NCBI RefSeq assembly: GCF_014200455.1
Contig: NZ_JACHBW010000002.1
Location: 1-64,000, forward strand
Origin: Paraburkholderia bannensis
Lineage (GTDB): Bacteria > Pseudomonadota > Gammaproteobacteria > Burkholderiales > Burkholderiaceae
DNA length: 64,000 bases
Direction: 5' to 3'
The notes under the pieces are model-generated. The model saw only the letters and a list, made by a program, of their open reading frames with translations. It had not been told where the DNA came from and ran no database searches. Position 1 is the stretch's first letter; each line of letters begins with the position of its first letter. This document shows positions 26,513 to 34,487 of the stretch, piece by piece. The translations under genes and the position numbers were made by a program.

Positions 26513-28060
26513 ATGTCGCTTCTTTCCGCAGTCAGTTCGCTCTTCGGGGCCGTGGACTCCGCCACCAGCGGCAGCGCCGGCGCCAGTCAGGCGGACCAGG
26601 CGAGCCAGGGCTTCGCGCAGACGCTGCAGCAAAGCATGGCCGCGCAAGCGAGCCAGAACGCCAGCAACAGCCAGCAGGCGCTCCAGCAACAGCAGAGCGC
26701 GCAGGCCGCGCAAAGCTGGAACAGCGCGCAGAAAAGCGCACAGAGCTCGCCATCGACGCAATCGACTCAATCGACTCAATCGACGCAATCGAGCCAGACG
26801 AGTCAATCGAGCCAGTCCACGCAAGCGTCGGGCAGCAGTTCGTCGACGCAAGGCACGAAGCACACCTCGACGACCGACCATCGCGGCGACGATGCGCGCA
26901 CGCAGCAGGCGCAGTCCGACGCAGCCGCGCAGGCCGCCGCCGCGCAGGCGCAGCAGGCGCAACAGGCCCAGCAGGCCGCGCAGCAAGGCCAGGATCAGGC
27001 TTCGAGCGACGCTGGCAGCGACGCCAGCCAGGCTGGCACCGATGCCACGCTTGCCAGCGTAGCCTCGGCGGCCGCAGCGGCTGGTGCGGCTGGTGCAAAC
27101 GCCGCCGGCACGGCTGCGAACGGCACCACGGCGACTGCCTCGAAGTCGGCCAGCGACGCGCTCACCGCCGCGCTCAACACGCTGCGCAGCGGCGCTGCCA
27201 CGCTGAACACGCGCGGCGCGGCTTCCACGGCGACGGACACCAGCGCCGCTGCGGGTGGCGCGAGCATCGCCAGCAGCTTCGCGACGCATCTGGGCGCGCA
27301 GGCGAAACAGAAGACGCTCGGCACCGTGATCGACGATAAAACCGACGCTGCCGGCACCGCCAGGACCGTCGCGGGCGCGACCACCGAGGCCGCCACGCAG
27401 ACCGCCAACGCAGCGCTCGCCGCAGCGGCCCAGGCCGGCACCACGCAAACGGATACGTCGAGCGCCACCAACGCCGTCACGGATGCGCTCGCCGCCAGCC
27501 AGGCCGCTGCCGCAGCCGCCCAGGCCCAGGCGACGCAAGGCGCATCGGCTGCCAGCAATCCGGCCGCGCAATCGGCGGCGGCTGCCAGCACGCTGTCGCC
27601 GCAGGTGGGCACCTCCGACTGGGAAGACGCGCTCAGCCAGAAGGTGGTGTTCCTGTCGAACGCGCATCAGTCGTCGGCGGAACTCACGCTCAATCCGAAG
27701 GATCTCGGGCCGCTGCAAGTGGTGCTGCAGGTCGCGGACAACCACGCGCACGCCCTGTTCGTCTCGCAGCACCAGCAGGTGCGCGAGGCCGTCGAAGCCG
27801 CGCTGCCGAAGCTGCGCGAGCAGATGCAGGAAAACGGCATCGGTCTTGGCAGCGCGAGCGTCACCGACGGCTTCTCGCGCCAGACGAACCAGCAGGCGCA
27901 ACAGGACAGCAGCGGTTCGGGTAGCGGCTCGGGCAGTTCGCGTTCGTCGCGCTCGGGCGGTTCGGGCGTCGCCTCGACGGGCGGTGTGGACGACGTGGCG
28001 AGCAGCGCCGCCACCACGGCCACGACGCGCACCGTCGGCCTGATCGACACCTTCGCTTAA
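26513..28060 (+). CDS. fliK: FliK, flagellar hook-length control protein
   Basis: This 515-residue exported ruler protein starts at ATG 26513; an in-frame TTG 33 bases upstream adds nothing conserved. Residues ~40-370 are low-complexity Ala/Gln/Ser/Thr, including a Ser-Thr-Gln run coded by 9-base DNA repeats. The C-terminal export-switch domain follows: ELTLNPKDLGPLQVVLQV (residues ~390-407), then VREAVEAALPKLREQM.ENGI and a Gly/Ser tail. FliK measures the hook and flips FlhB to late substrates. It closes the fliF-fliK operon. Confidence 0.95.
   Translation: MSLLSAVSSLFGAVDSATSGSAGASQADQASQGFAQTLQQSMAAQASQNASNSQQALQQQQSAQAAQSWNSAQKSAQSSPSTQSTQSTQSTQSSQTSQSSQSTQASGSSSSTQGTKHTSTTDHRGDDARTQQAQSDAAAQAAAAQAQQAQQAQQAAQQGQDQASSDAGSDASQAGTDATLASVASAAAAAGAAGANAAGTAANGTTATASKSASDALTAALNTLRSGAATLNTRGAASTATDTSAAAGGASIASSFATHLGAQAKQKTLGTVIDDKTDAAGTARTVAGATTEAATQTANAALAAAAQAGTTQTDTSSATNAVTDALAASQAAAAAAQAQATQGASAASNPAAQSAAAASTLSPQVGTSDWEDALSQKVVFLSNAHQSSAELTLNPKDLGPLQVVLQVADNHAHALFVSQHQQVREAVEAALPKLREQMQENGIGLGSASVTDGFSRQTNQQAQQDSSGSGSGSGSSRSSRSGGSGVASTGGVDDVASSAATTATTRTVGLIDTFA
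26752..26814 (+). repeat. 9-base tandem repeat inside fliK
   Basis: Units ATCGACGCA, ATCGACTCA (twice), ATCGACGCA, ATCGAGCCA, one diverged unit and ATCGAGCCA run head to tail in frame. They encode Ser-Thr/Ser-Gln triplets in the ruler part of FliK. Confidence 0.8.
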
Positions 28061-28456
28061 GCGTCCGCCACCAGGCGCTCCAGTGCGCACCTGAGCACGT
28101 ACCGGCGCGGCCCGGCGCAAGCCGCGCCTGGCGGCGCGAATACGCTGAAAGGAAAGGGCCGCTGCGCGCGCTCGCCCGCGCCCAGCCTTCCTGCTACGCT
28201 CCATCCCCCATTCCCGCAGCATCGTTTTCCGGCCTTTTGCCGCCCTTTTGCCGCCCTTTTGCTGGCCGTTTGCTGGTCCTTCGCCGACTGCGCCGCACAA
28301 AGCCACGAGATAGCCGGAAATCTCCCGTCTATTCTTCCCATCGCTGTAAGGCAAAAGCCGGAACAATGCAGGCTGCCGGAATGAATGCGGGCGCGCGCCA
28401 TCAGGGCGTCGCCCGCGTCTTTCGAACCCCAGATGTAATCGAACCCGCACACCGAC
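28061..28456. promoter_or_regulatory. Intergenic control region of the fliLMNOPQR operon
   Basis: This 396-base gap has no convincing gene. It contains a GC hairpin just after fliK (GGCGCGGC 28104-28111 / GCCGCGCC 28121-28128, no T-run) and four 11-base direct repeats at 28233-28276. A promoter-like block, ATAGCCGGAAA...CTATTC, at 28310-28335 also occurs upstream of fliF and flgA. The fliL ATG is 122 bases further on. Confidence 0.55.
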
Positions 28457-28960
28457 ATGGCGACCACGACCGCAAACCAGCAAGCCGCCCCGCAAGGCGC
28501 AAAACCCGGACCGCTGAAGCGCATCCTTCTCATTGCGATCATCGCGATCCTTGCCGCTGGCGCCGCCGGCGCGGGCGTGTGGTTCTTCATGTCGCGCCAC
28601 GCCGCGAGCGCCCCGGCTGCCGCCGCGCCGCCGCCGCCCGCCGTGCCGGTCTACTACGCGCTCGAACCGATGACGGTCAACCTGCAGTCCGACGACGGCG
28701 AGACGCACTATCTGCGCATCGGCCTCACGCTCAAGCTCGACAGCCAGGCGACCCAGGACGCGCTGGTCGCTCGCATGCCGGAGATCCGCAGCCGCGTGCT
28801 GCTGGCGCTCTCGAACAAGCATCCGTCCGATCTGGCGCCGCTCGACGGCAAACGCACCCTCGCGGCCGAGCTCGCGAAGCTGATCGCCCAGCCGTCCGAC
28901 TCGCGCGCCGAACCGGCCAAGGTCGAGGACGTGCTGTTCACCGAATTCGTCGTGCAATAA
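28457..28960 (+). CDS. fliL: FliL, flagellar basal-body-associated protein
   Basis: This 167-residue single-pass inner-membrane protein has a basic N-terminus and a membrane helix at residues ~22-45 (RILLIAIIAILAAGAAG). The periplasmic stomatin-like FliL domain shows Y.LEPMTVNLQSDDGETHYLRI, LKLDSQATQ and VEDVLFTEFVVQ at the end. FliL supports stator binding and torque, especially for swarming. It is the first gene of the fliLMNOPQR group. Confidence 0.95.
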   Translation: MATTTANQQAAPQGAKPGPLKRILLIAIIAILAAGAAGAGVWFFMSRHAASAPAAAAPPPPAVPVYYALEPMTVNLQSDDGETHYLRIGLTLKLDSQATQDALVARMPEIRSRVLLALSNKHPSDLAPLDGKRTLAAELAKLIAQPSDSRAEPAKVEDVLFTEFVVQ

Positions 28961-29011
28961 GCGTATGCAAAGCGGCATGCACAGCGCGCAGACATCCGAG
29001 GATTTCGCATC

Positions 29012-30016
29012 ATGAGTATGGGGCACGACGAGTTCATGTCGCAGGAGGAGGTCGATGCCCTCCTCAAAGGCGTCACCGGCGAAGTCGATACGGAATCGAG
29101 CCAGGCTGAAAAGCAGGGCGTGCGTCCGTACAACATCGCCACGCAGGAACGCATCGTGCGCGGCCGGATGCCCGGTCTCGAGATCATCAACGAGCGTTTC
29201 GCGCGACTGTTGCGCGTAGGCATCTTCAATTTCATGCGCCGTACCGCCGAAATTTCGGTCGGTCCGGTGCGCGTGCAGAAGTACAGCGAGTTCACCCGCA
29301 ACCTGCCGATTCCGACGAATCTGAACCTGGTGCACGTGAAGCCGCTGCGCGGCACGTCGCTGTTCGTGTTCGATCCGAATCTGGTGTTCTTCGTGGTGGA
29401 CAACCTGTTCGGCGGCGACGGGCGCTTCCATACGCGCGTCGAAGGCCGCGACTTCACGCAGACCGAGCAGCGCATCATCAGCAAGCTGCTCAATCTGGTG
29501 TTCGAGCACTACACGAACGCCTGGAAGAGCGTACGCCCGCTGAACTTCGAATACGTGCGCTCGGAAATGCACACGCAGTTCGCCAACGTCGCCACGCCCA
29601 ACGAAATCGTCATCGTCACGCAGTTCTCGATCGAGTTCGGCCCGACCGGCGGCACGCTGCACATCTGCATGCCGTATTCGATGATCGAGCCGATCCGCGA
29701 CGTGCTGGCCTCGCCGCTGCAAGGCGAAGTGCTCGACGTGGACCGCCGCTGGGTGCGCGTGCTCTCGCAGCAGGTGCAGGCCGCCGAAGTGGAGCTGACC
29801 GCCGATCTGGCCCAGGTGCCCATCACCTTCGAGCAGATCCTGAACATGAAGAAGGGCGATGTGCTGCCGATGAACGTGCCCGAGCACATCGTCGCCAAGG
29901 TCGATGGCGTGCCGGTGATGGAATGCGGCTACGGAATTTTCAATGGTCAATACGCGTTGCGGGTCCAGAAGATGATCAGCGCAGCCGACACGATGAAGGA
30001 AGGTGGATATGAGTGA
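29012..30016 (+). CDS. fliM: FliM, flagellar motor switch protein
   Basis: This 334-residue protein carries the CheY-P-binding EIDALL-like element as FMSQEEVDALLKGV at residues 8-21. The middle CheC-like domain has RI..GRMPGLEIINERFARL and DNLFGGDGRFH. The C-terminal SpoA domain has LNMKKGDVLPMNVPEHI. It forms the C-ring with FliG and FliN. The annotated ATG follows GAGG; two further in-frame ATGs (29018, 29036) are possible but would trim or remove the CheY-binding peptide. Confidence 0.97.
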   Translation: MSMGHDEFMSQEEVDALLKGVTGEVDTESSQAEKQGVRPYNIATQERIVRGRMPGLEIINERFARLLRVGIFNFMRRTAEISVGPVRVQKYSEFTRNLPIPTNLNLVHVKPLRGTSLFVFDPNLVFFVVDNLFGGDGRFHTRVEGRDFTQTEQRIISKLLNLVFEHYTNAWKSVRPLNFEYVRSEMHTQFANVATPNEIVIVTQFSIEFGPTGGTLHICMPYSMIEPIRDVLASPLQGEVLDVDRRWVRVLSQQVQAAEVELTADLAQVPITFEQILNMKKGDVLPMNVPEHIVAKVDGVPVMECGYGIFNGQYALRVQKMISAADTMKEGGYE

Positions 30017-30524
30017 CATCAACGGCACGAGCGCTGACGAACCGGTGCTCGATCCCAACGGCCCGGAGGCCGCCGCGCAGGCAGAAGCGATGGCCGCAGC
30101 CGCGGCTGCGAATACGACAACGAGTGCAACGAGCACGGAAGACGAAATGGCGATGGACGATTGGGCTGCCGCACTGGCCGAGCAGAACAGCAACGACGCA
30201 CCCGCAGCACAACCCGCGGCCGTGTTCCAGCCGCTCTCGAAGGTCGATCAGAACTCGACGCGCAACGACATCGACATGATTCTGGACATTCCCGTCCAGA
30301 TGACCGTCGAACTGGGCCGCACCAAGATCGCCATCCGCAACCTGCTGCAACTGGCGCAGGGTTCGGTGGTGGAGCTGGACGGCCTCGCGGGCGAGCCGAT
30401 GGACGTGCTCGTGAACGGCTGCCTGATCGCCCAGGGCGAAGTGGTGGTGGTGAACGACAAGTTCGGTATCCGCCTCACGGACATCATCACGCCGTCCGAA
30501 CGGATCCGGAAACTGAACCGATGA
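30009..30524 (+). CDS. fliN: FliN, flagellar motor switch protein
   Basis: This 171-residue protein has a long Ala/acidic N-terminal extension to about residue 85 and then the SpoA domain: ILDIPVQMTVELGRTKI.I..LLQLAQGSVVELD. It ends in LVNGCLIAQGEVVVVN and the usual FGIRLTDIITPSERIRKL. Its ATG lies within the fliM end (ATATGAGTGA) with GAAGGTGG as ribosome site. A GTG six bases earlier is a less likely start. It builds the lower C-ring and receives FliH. Confidence 0.96.
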   Translation: MSDINGTSADEPVLDPNGPEAAAQAEAMAAAAAANTTTSATSTEDEMAMDDWAAALAEQNSNDAPAAQPAAVFQPLSKVDQNSTRNDIDMILDIPVQMTVELGRTKIAIRNLLQLAQGSVVELDGLAGEPMDVLVNGCLIAQGEVVVVNDKFGIRLTDIITPSERIRKLNR

Positions 30525-31069
30525 AACGCCAGGCCGTGCGCAGGACCTCCGCTATCACTGTGGCTTTGGCGTCGCTTGCCAGCGTCGCGGCTCGCGCCGC
30601 CGACCTGCAGGCGCTCAACCAGGCAACGCAGGCGGCGCGCTCGGCCTCGGGCGCATCGGCCGTGGTGACGGGCAGCGCGGTGCCCTCGCTTGGCTTTGGC
30701 GCGGTGCTGCAAACGGTGTTCGGCCTCGTGCTGGTGATCGCCGTGGTGTTCGCCTGCGGCTGGCTGGCGCGCCGTCTCGGGCTGCAGCACGGCCCGAAGA
30801 ATGCGCTGATCAAGACCGTGGGCGGCGCGTCGCTGGGCGGCAAGGAGCGCGTGGCGGTGGTGGAGATCGGCGATACCTGGCTGGTGCTGGGCGCGTCGCC
30901 GGGCAGCGTGACGCTGCTGCACACCATGCCCGCGGGCGAATTACCGAATGCGGCTGGAGCGTCAGCCAACGGCCCGGCCCTACAGGGCAGCTTCGGACAG
31001 CGTTTTCGTGACGCGCTCAAACATGAAGCGGGCAAGCGTTTTAAACGTCACGACGGCGGAGCGCAGTAA
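30521..31069 (+). CDS. fliO: FliO, export gate assembly protein
   Basis: This 182-residue protein has a cleavable-looking N-terminal signal (residues 1-23), a periplasmic stretch and one membrane helix near residues 60-82 (VFGLVLVIAVVFACGWLARR). A cytoplasmic FliO/FliZ domain follows, with VGGASLGGKERVAVVEIGDTWLVLG. FliO helps assemble the FliP ring. It overlaps fliN by four bases (ATGA), and fliP starts on the base after its stop. Confidence 0.92.
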   Translation: MKRQAVRRTSAITVALASLASVAARAADLQALNQATQAARSASGASAVVTGSAVPSLGFGAVLQTVFGLVLVIAVVFACGWLARRLGLQHGPKNALIKTVGGASLGGKERVAVVEIGDTWLVLGASPGSVTLLHTMPAGELPNAAGASANGPALQGSFGQRFRDALKHEAGKRFKRHDGGAQ

Positions 31070-31960
31070 ATGCACGGCAGTTCCCTTTCCGACGCGGCGG
31101 CGGCGGCGGTTCCACCCTCCCGCGCCCGCGTGCAACAGTCCTCGATCGTGACATCGAATCCCGGCTTTCTCTCCCGCTGCAAGCAACGGCTCTCGCGCAT
31201 GGCGCTGCCGCTCGCCTTGCTGTTCGCGCTGACCGTCGTGCTGCTGATGCTGCCGCACCTCGCCCACGCACAAGCTGCGCAGCCGCAAGGCCTGCCCGCC
31301 TTCAACACGAGCCCCGGCCCCGGCGGCGGTACGACCTATTCGCTGAGCGTGCAGACGATGCTGCTGCTCACGATGCTGTCGTTCCTGCCCGCGATGGTGC
31401 TGATGATGACGAGCTTCACGCGCATCATCATCGTGCTGTCGCTGCTGCGCCAGGCGCTCGGCACGACCACGACGCCGCCTAACCAGGTGATCGTCGGCCT
31501 CGCGCTGTTCCTGACGCTGTTCATCATGTCGCCGGTGCTCGACAAGGCCTATAACGACGGCTACAAGCCGTTCTCGGCCGGCACCCTGCCGATGGACGAA
31601 GCCGTTGCGCGCGGCGTCGCACCGTTCAAGACCTTCATGCTGCGCCAGACCCGCGAGTCCGATCTCGCCCTGTTCGCGCGCATCTCGCACGCCGCACCCA
31701 TGCAGGGCCCCGAGGACGTGCCGCTCACGCTGCTGGTGCCCTCGTTCGTGACGAGCGAGCTGAAAACCGGCTTCCAGATCGGCTTCACGATCTTCATTCC
31801 GTTTCTCATCATCGATATGGTGGTGGCGAGCGTGCTGATGTCGATGGGTATGATGATGGTCTCGCCCGCGACCATCTCGCTGCCGTTCAAGCTGATGCTG
31901 TTCGTGCTGGTGGACGGCTGGCAACTGCTGATCGGCTCGCTCGCGCAGAGCTTCACGTAA
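31070..31960 (+). CDS. fliP: FliP, flagellar export gate protein
   Basis: This protein is 296 residues as called. The mature part is the standard Fli[68 protein letters not shown] and the C-terminal [25 protein letters not shown] signal peptide ([14 protein letters not shown]... to HAQA) begins at internal Met44 (31199), so the true start may be there. No good ribosome site supports 31199, whereas GCGGAG precedes 31070. FliP5 forms the export pore with FliQ and FliR. Confidence 0.95.
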   Translation: MHGSSLSDAAAAAVPPSRARVQQSSIVTSNPGFLSRCKQRLSRMALPLALLFALTVVLLMLPHLAHAQAAQPQGLPAFNTSPGPGGGTTYSLSVQTMLLLTMLSFLPAMVLMMTSFTRIIIVLSLLRQALGTTTTPPNQVIVGLALFLTLFIMSPVLDKAYNDGYKPFSAGTLPMDEAVARGVAPFKTFMLRQTRESDLALFARISHAAPMQGPEDVPLTLLVPSFVTSELKTGFQIGFTIFIPFLIIDMVVASVLMSMGMMMVSPATISLPFKLMLFVLVDGWQLLIGSLAQSFT

Positions 31961-31981
31961 GGACCGACGAGGACAGCCGCG

Positions 31982-32251
31982 ATGACGCCCGAAATGGTCA
32001 TGACCCTCTCGCACGAAGCGATGTATGTGGCGCTGCTGCTGGCTGCGCCGCTGCTGCTCGTGTCGCTGATTGTCGGTCTGGTGGTGAGCCTCTTTCAGGC
32101 CGCCACGCAGATCAACGAAAGCACGCTTTCCTTCATTCCCAAGCTCGTCGCGATTGCGGTGACGCTCGTGATCGCCGGACCGTGGATGCTCACCACGATC
32201 CTCGACTACATGCACCGCATGTTCACGAGCATTCCCGCACTCGCGGCCTGA
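31982..32251 (+). CDS. fliQ: FliQ, flagellar export gate protein
   Basis: This 89-residue protein with two membrane helices matches FliQ throughout: MTPEMVMTLSHEAMYVALLL, LIVGLVVSLFQAATQINE and TLSFIPKLVAI. It wraps the FliP/FliR pore. It starts 21 bases after fliP. Confidence 0.97.
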   Translation: MTPEMVMTLSHEAMYVALLLAAPLLLVSLIVGLVVSLFQAATQINESTLSFIPKLVAIAVTLVIAGPWMLTTILDYMHRMFTSIPALAA

Positions 32252-32315
32252 ACCCCGCGCTGGCGCGCGCCCGGCAGCCTGCCGGCGCGAACGCGAGCGC
32301 CCTTCTCTCCACGCG

Positions 32316-33107
32316 ATGTTCACCGTCACCTACGCGCAGCTCAATCTCTGGCTTACCGCGTTCCTGTGGCCGTTCACGCGCATCCTTGCGCTGATCGCGA
32401 CCGCGCCCGTGGTCGGCAACCGCGCCATTTCCACGCGCGTGAAGATTGGCCTCGCGGCCTTCATCACGCTGATCGTCGCGCCTACGCTTGGCGCCATGCC
32501 GCAGGTCACCGTGTTCTCCGCCGAAGGCGTGTGGATTCTGGTGAACCAGTTTCTGATTGGCGTGGCGCTGGGCTTCACCATGCAGATGGTGTTCGCCGTG
32601 GTGACAGCCGCCGCCGACCTGATGGGCGCGGGCATGGGCCTGTCGTTCGCGTCGTTCTTCGATCCGCAGTCCAACACCACCTCGCCCGCGCTGTCGTCGT
32701 GGTTCAACATGATGGCGATGCTGACCTTCCTCGCCTTCGACGGCCATCTGCAGATGATCGCCGCCATCGTCGAGACCTTCACGAGCGTGCCGGTCTCGGC
32801 CAATGTGCTCAATGGCAACGGCTTTCGCCTGCTGGTGGGCTGGGGCGCGATGGTGTTCAATTCGGGGCTGCTGCTCTCGCTGCCCGTGGTGGTGGCGCTG
32901 CTCATCACCAATATTTCGCTGGGCATTCTGAACCGCGCGGCGCCGCAGATCGGCGTGTTCCAGATCGGCTTTGCGGTCACGATGCTGGTGGGGCTACTGC
33001 TGATCCAGTTGATGATGCCGAGTCTGATCCCCTACTTCTCGCGGCTGTTTGAAAGCGGTCTGGAGCAGATGGGACGCGTGGCGGCGGCGCTCAAGCCGCT
33101 GGGTTGA
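32316..33107 (+). CDS. fliR: FliR, flagellar export gate protein
   Basis: This 263-residue protein with six membrane helices has the FliR signatures: FLWPFTRILALIATAPVVGN, NQFLIGVALGFTMQMVFAVV, MGLSFASFFDP and the C-terminal LLITNISLGILNRAAPQIGVF. A single copy sits in the FliP5Q4R1 complex. A strong terminator follows, so this is the last gene of the operon. Confidence 0.97.
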   Translation: MFTVTYAQLNLWLTAFLWPFTRILALIATAPVVGNRAISTRVKIGLAAFITLIVAPTLGAMPQVTVFSAEGVWILVNQFLIGVALGFTMQMVFAVVTAAADLMGAGMGLSFASFFDPQSNTTSPALSSWFNMMAMLTFLAFDGHLQMIAAIVETFTSVPVSANVLNGNGFRLLVGWGAMVFNSGLLLSLPVVVALLITNISLGILNRAAPQIGVFQIGFAVTMLVGLLLIQLMMPSLIPYFSRLFESGLEQMGRVAAALKPLG

Positions 33108-33175
33108 GGGGGCGGCAAGCAGGGTTCCATGTAAGGTTCGAAGCGGGTTCGAAACAGGCTTCGACAGTGCAAACA

Positions 33176-33214
33176 AAAACGGCGGCAAGCCTTCAGGCCT
33201 GCCGCCGTTTTTTT
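33176..33214. terminator. Bidirectional terminator between fliR and flgL
   Basis: CGGCGGCA (33180-33187) and TGCCGCCG (33200-33207) form a perfect stem with a 12-base loop. It is flanked by AAAA on the left and seven T on the right, serving both convergent operons. Confidence 0.9.
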
Positions 33215-33231
33215 AAGCGTGAACCGCTAAA

Positions 33232-34473
33232 TCAAGGATTGATGTACTGGAACAGCGAAAGCTGCTGCGTGGCCGCGAAGCTCTTCTGCGAGGCCGACAG
33301 CGCGTTCGAGATCTGCTCGTACTGCGTGATCGCCGCCACCGTATCCGTGCTCACCAGATCGTCGAGGTTCGACGTGATCTGCAGCGAGTTGGTCGACGTG
33401 ACGGTCTGCAGCGCCTTCACTTCCTGCTCGCGACCGCCCACCGACGCCTGCAGCGTAATCACGTTCGAGGTCGAGTTGCCGATCTGCGTGAGCCCGGCCT
33501 GCAGCGCGTTCTGCAGATTCGCCGTCGCGCTCGGGTTGCCCGTCGCGGAGGTTTGCAGCGCCGAGATCACAGCGTCGATGCTCGAAAACACGCTGCTGTT
33601 CTGCGCCGCCGTGGCCGGCGTCACCGAAAATTTGTCGCCCACTGCCGGCGTGCCCGAGATCGTCACGTTCATGCCCGTGCCGAGAGCGATGGCCGAACCG
33701 TCCGTGTAGGGCTGGTTCGTCGCGAGCGCCGTGGCGGGCGAGGTCGAGTTGTCGGTCACCGTGTAGGTGAGTGCACCGGCCGTGCCGCCAATCTGGATCG
33801 ACAGGTTGTGGCCGTTGGTTGCCTGGGTCGGGTCCGTGACCGTCACGCCGCTGATGGTGCCCGTGCCGGTATTCAACGAATTACCCGCGGCCACCGCCGA
33901 GGTGCCCACCGACGACACCGTCTGGAACACCGCCGCGCCCGTGTCGCTGATGGCGATCGAACGCGAGCCCGCCACCTGCACGGTGCGCTGGCCCAGGTCG
34001 CCGTTGTACGTCACGCCGCCGCCCGGCTGGTTCGTAAACACCTGCGAGGTGCTCTGAAAGCCCGAGAACAGATAGTTGCCCGCGCCGTCCGTGGTGTTGG
34101 CGAGCGTGAGCAGCTGGCTGCGTTCGCCGGTGAGCTGCTTGGCGAGCGCCTGGCGGTCGTTGTCGTTGAGCGAGCCGTTGATGGCCGACTGGATTTGCTG
34201 GCTCATCGCCTGCAGGGTCGTCGTCACGCTGGAGAGCGTCGAATCTTCGAGTTGCAGCGACGACAGCGCCGAGCTCTGATTGCTCGCGTACTGCGAGAGC
34301 GTGGCGCTGGTGGCCGAAAGCTGCACGGCCTGCGCCGCGCCCAACGGGTTGTCGGCGGGATTGGAGATGGCCACGCCCGTCGAAATCTGCTGCTGGACCG
34401 CCAACAGGTTGGACTGCTGGTTTTCCATCGTCGAAAGGCTCGACGAGTAAATCTGGGAAGTCGCGATACGCAT
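33232..34473 (-). CDS. flgL: FlgL, hook-filament junction protein
   Basis: This 413-residue flagellin-like protein starts MRIATSQIYSSSLSTMENQQ with the N-terminal D0 heptads (ISTGVAISNPADNPLGAAQAV). The C-terminal flagellin domain ends in YEQISNALSASQKSF and LSLFQYINP. The Gly/Ser/Thr-rich middle third is larger than in enterics (317 residues). It joins FlgK to the filament. It is the second gene of the flgKL pair, 14 bases after flgK, under a sigma-28-like promoter. Confidence 0.95.
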   Translation of the reverse strand: MRIATSQIYSSSLSTMENQQSNLLAVQQQISTGVAISNPADNPLGAAQAVQLSATSATLSQYASNQSSALSSLQLEDSTLSSVTTTLQAMSQQIQSAINGSLNDNDRQALAKQLTGERSQLLTLANTTDGAGNYLFSGFQSTSQVFTNQPGGGVTYNGDLGQRTVQVAGSRSIAISDTGAAVFQTVSSVGTSAVAAGNSLNTGTGTISGVTVTDPTQATNGHNLSIQIGGTAGALTYTVTDNSTSPATALATNQPYTDGSAIALGTGMNVTISGTPAVGDKFSVTPATAAQNSSVFSSIDAVISALQTSATGNPSATANLQNALQAGLTQIGNSTSNVITLQASVGGREQEVKALQTVTSTNSLQITSNLDDLVSTDTVAAITQYEQISNALSASQKSFAATQQLSLFQYINP

Positions 34474-34487
34474 GGTTGGTCAGCGCC

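Noticed and set aside
26495..30193. 1232-codon open frame on the minus strand opposite fliK-fliL-fliM
   Set aside because: It is antisense to three well-recognised genes, its translation is Arg/Ala-rich without any domain, and such long shadows are expected in very GC-rich coding DNA.
31070..31198. Separate small gene before fliP
   Set aside because: The frame runs on into FliP without a stop; it is either an N-terminal extension or untranslated leader.
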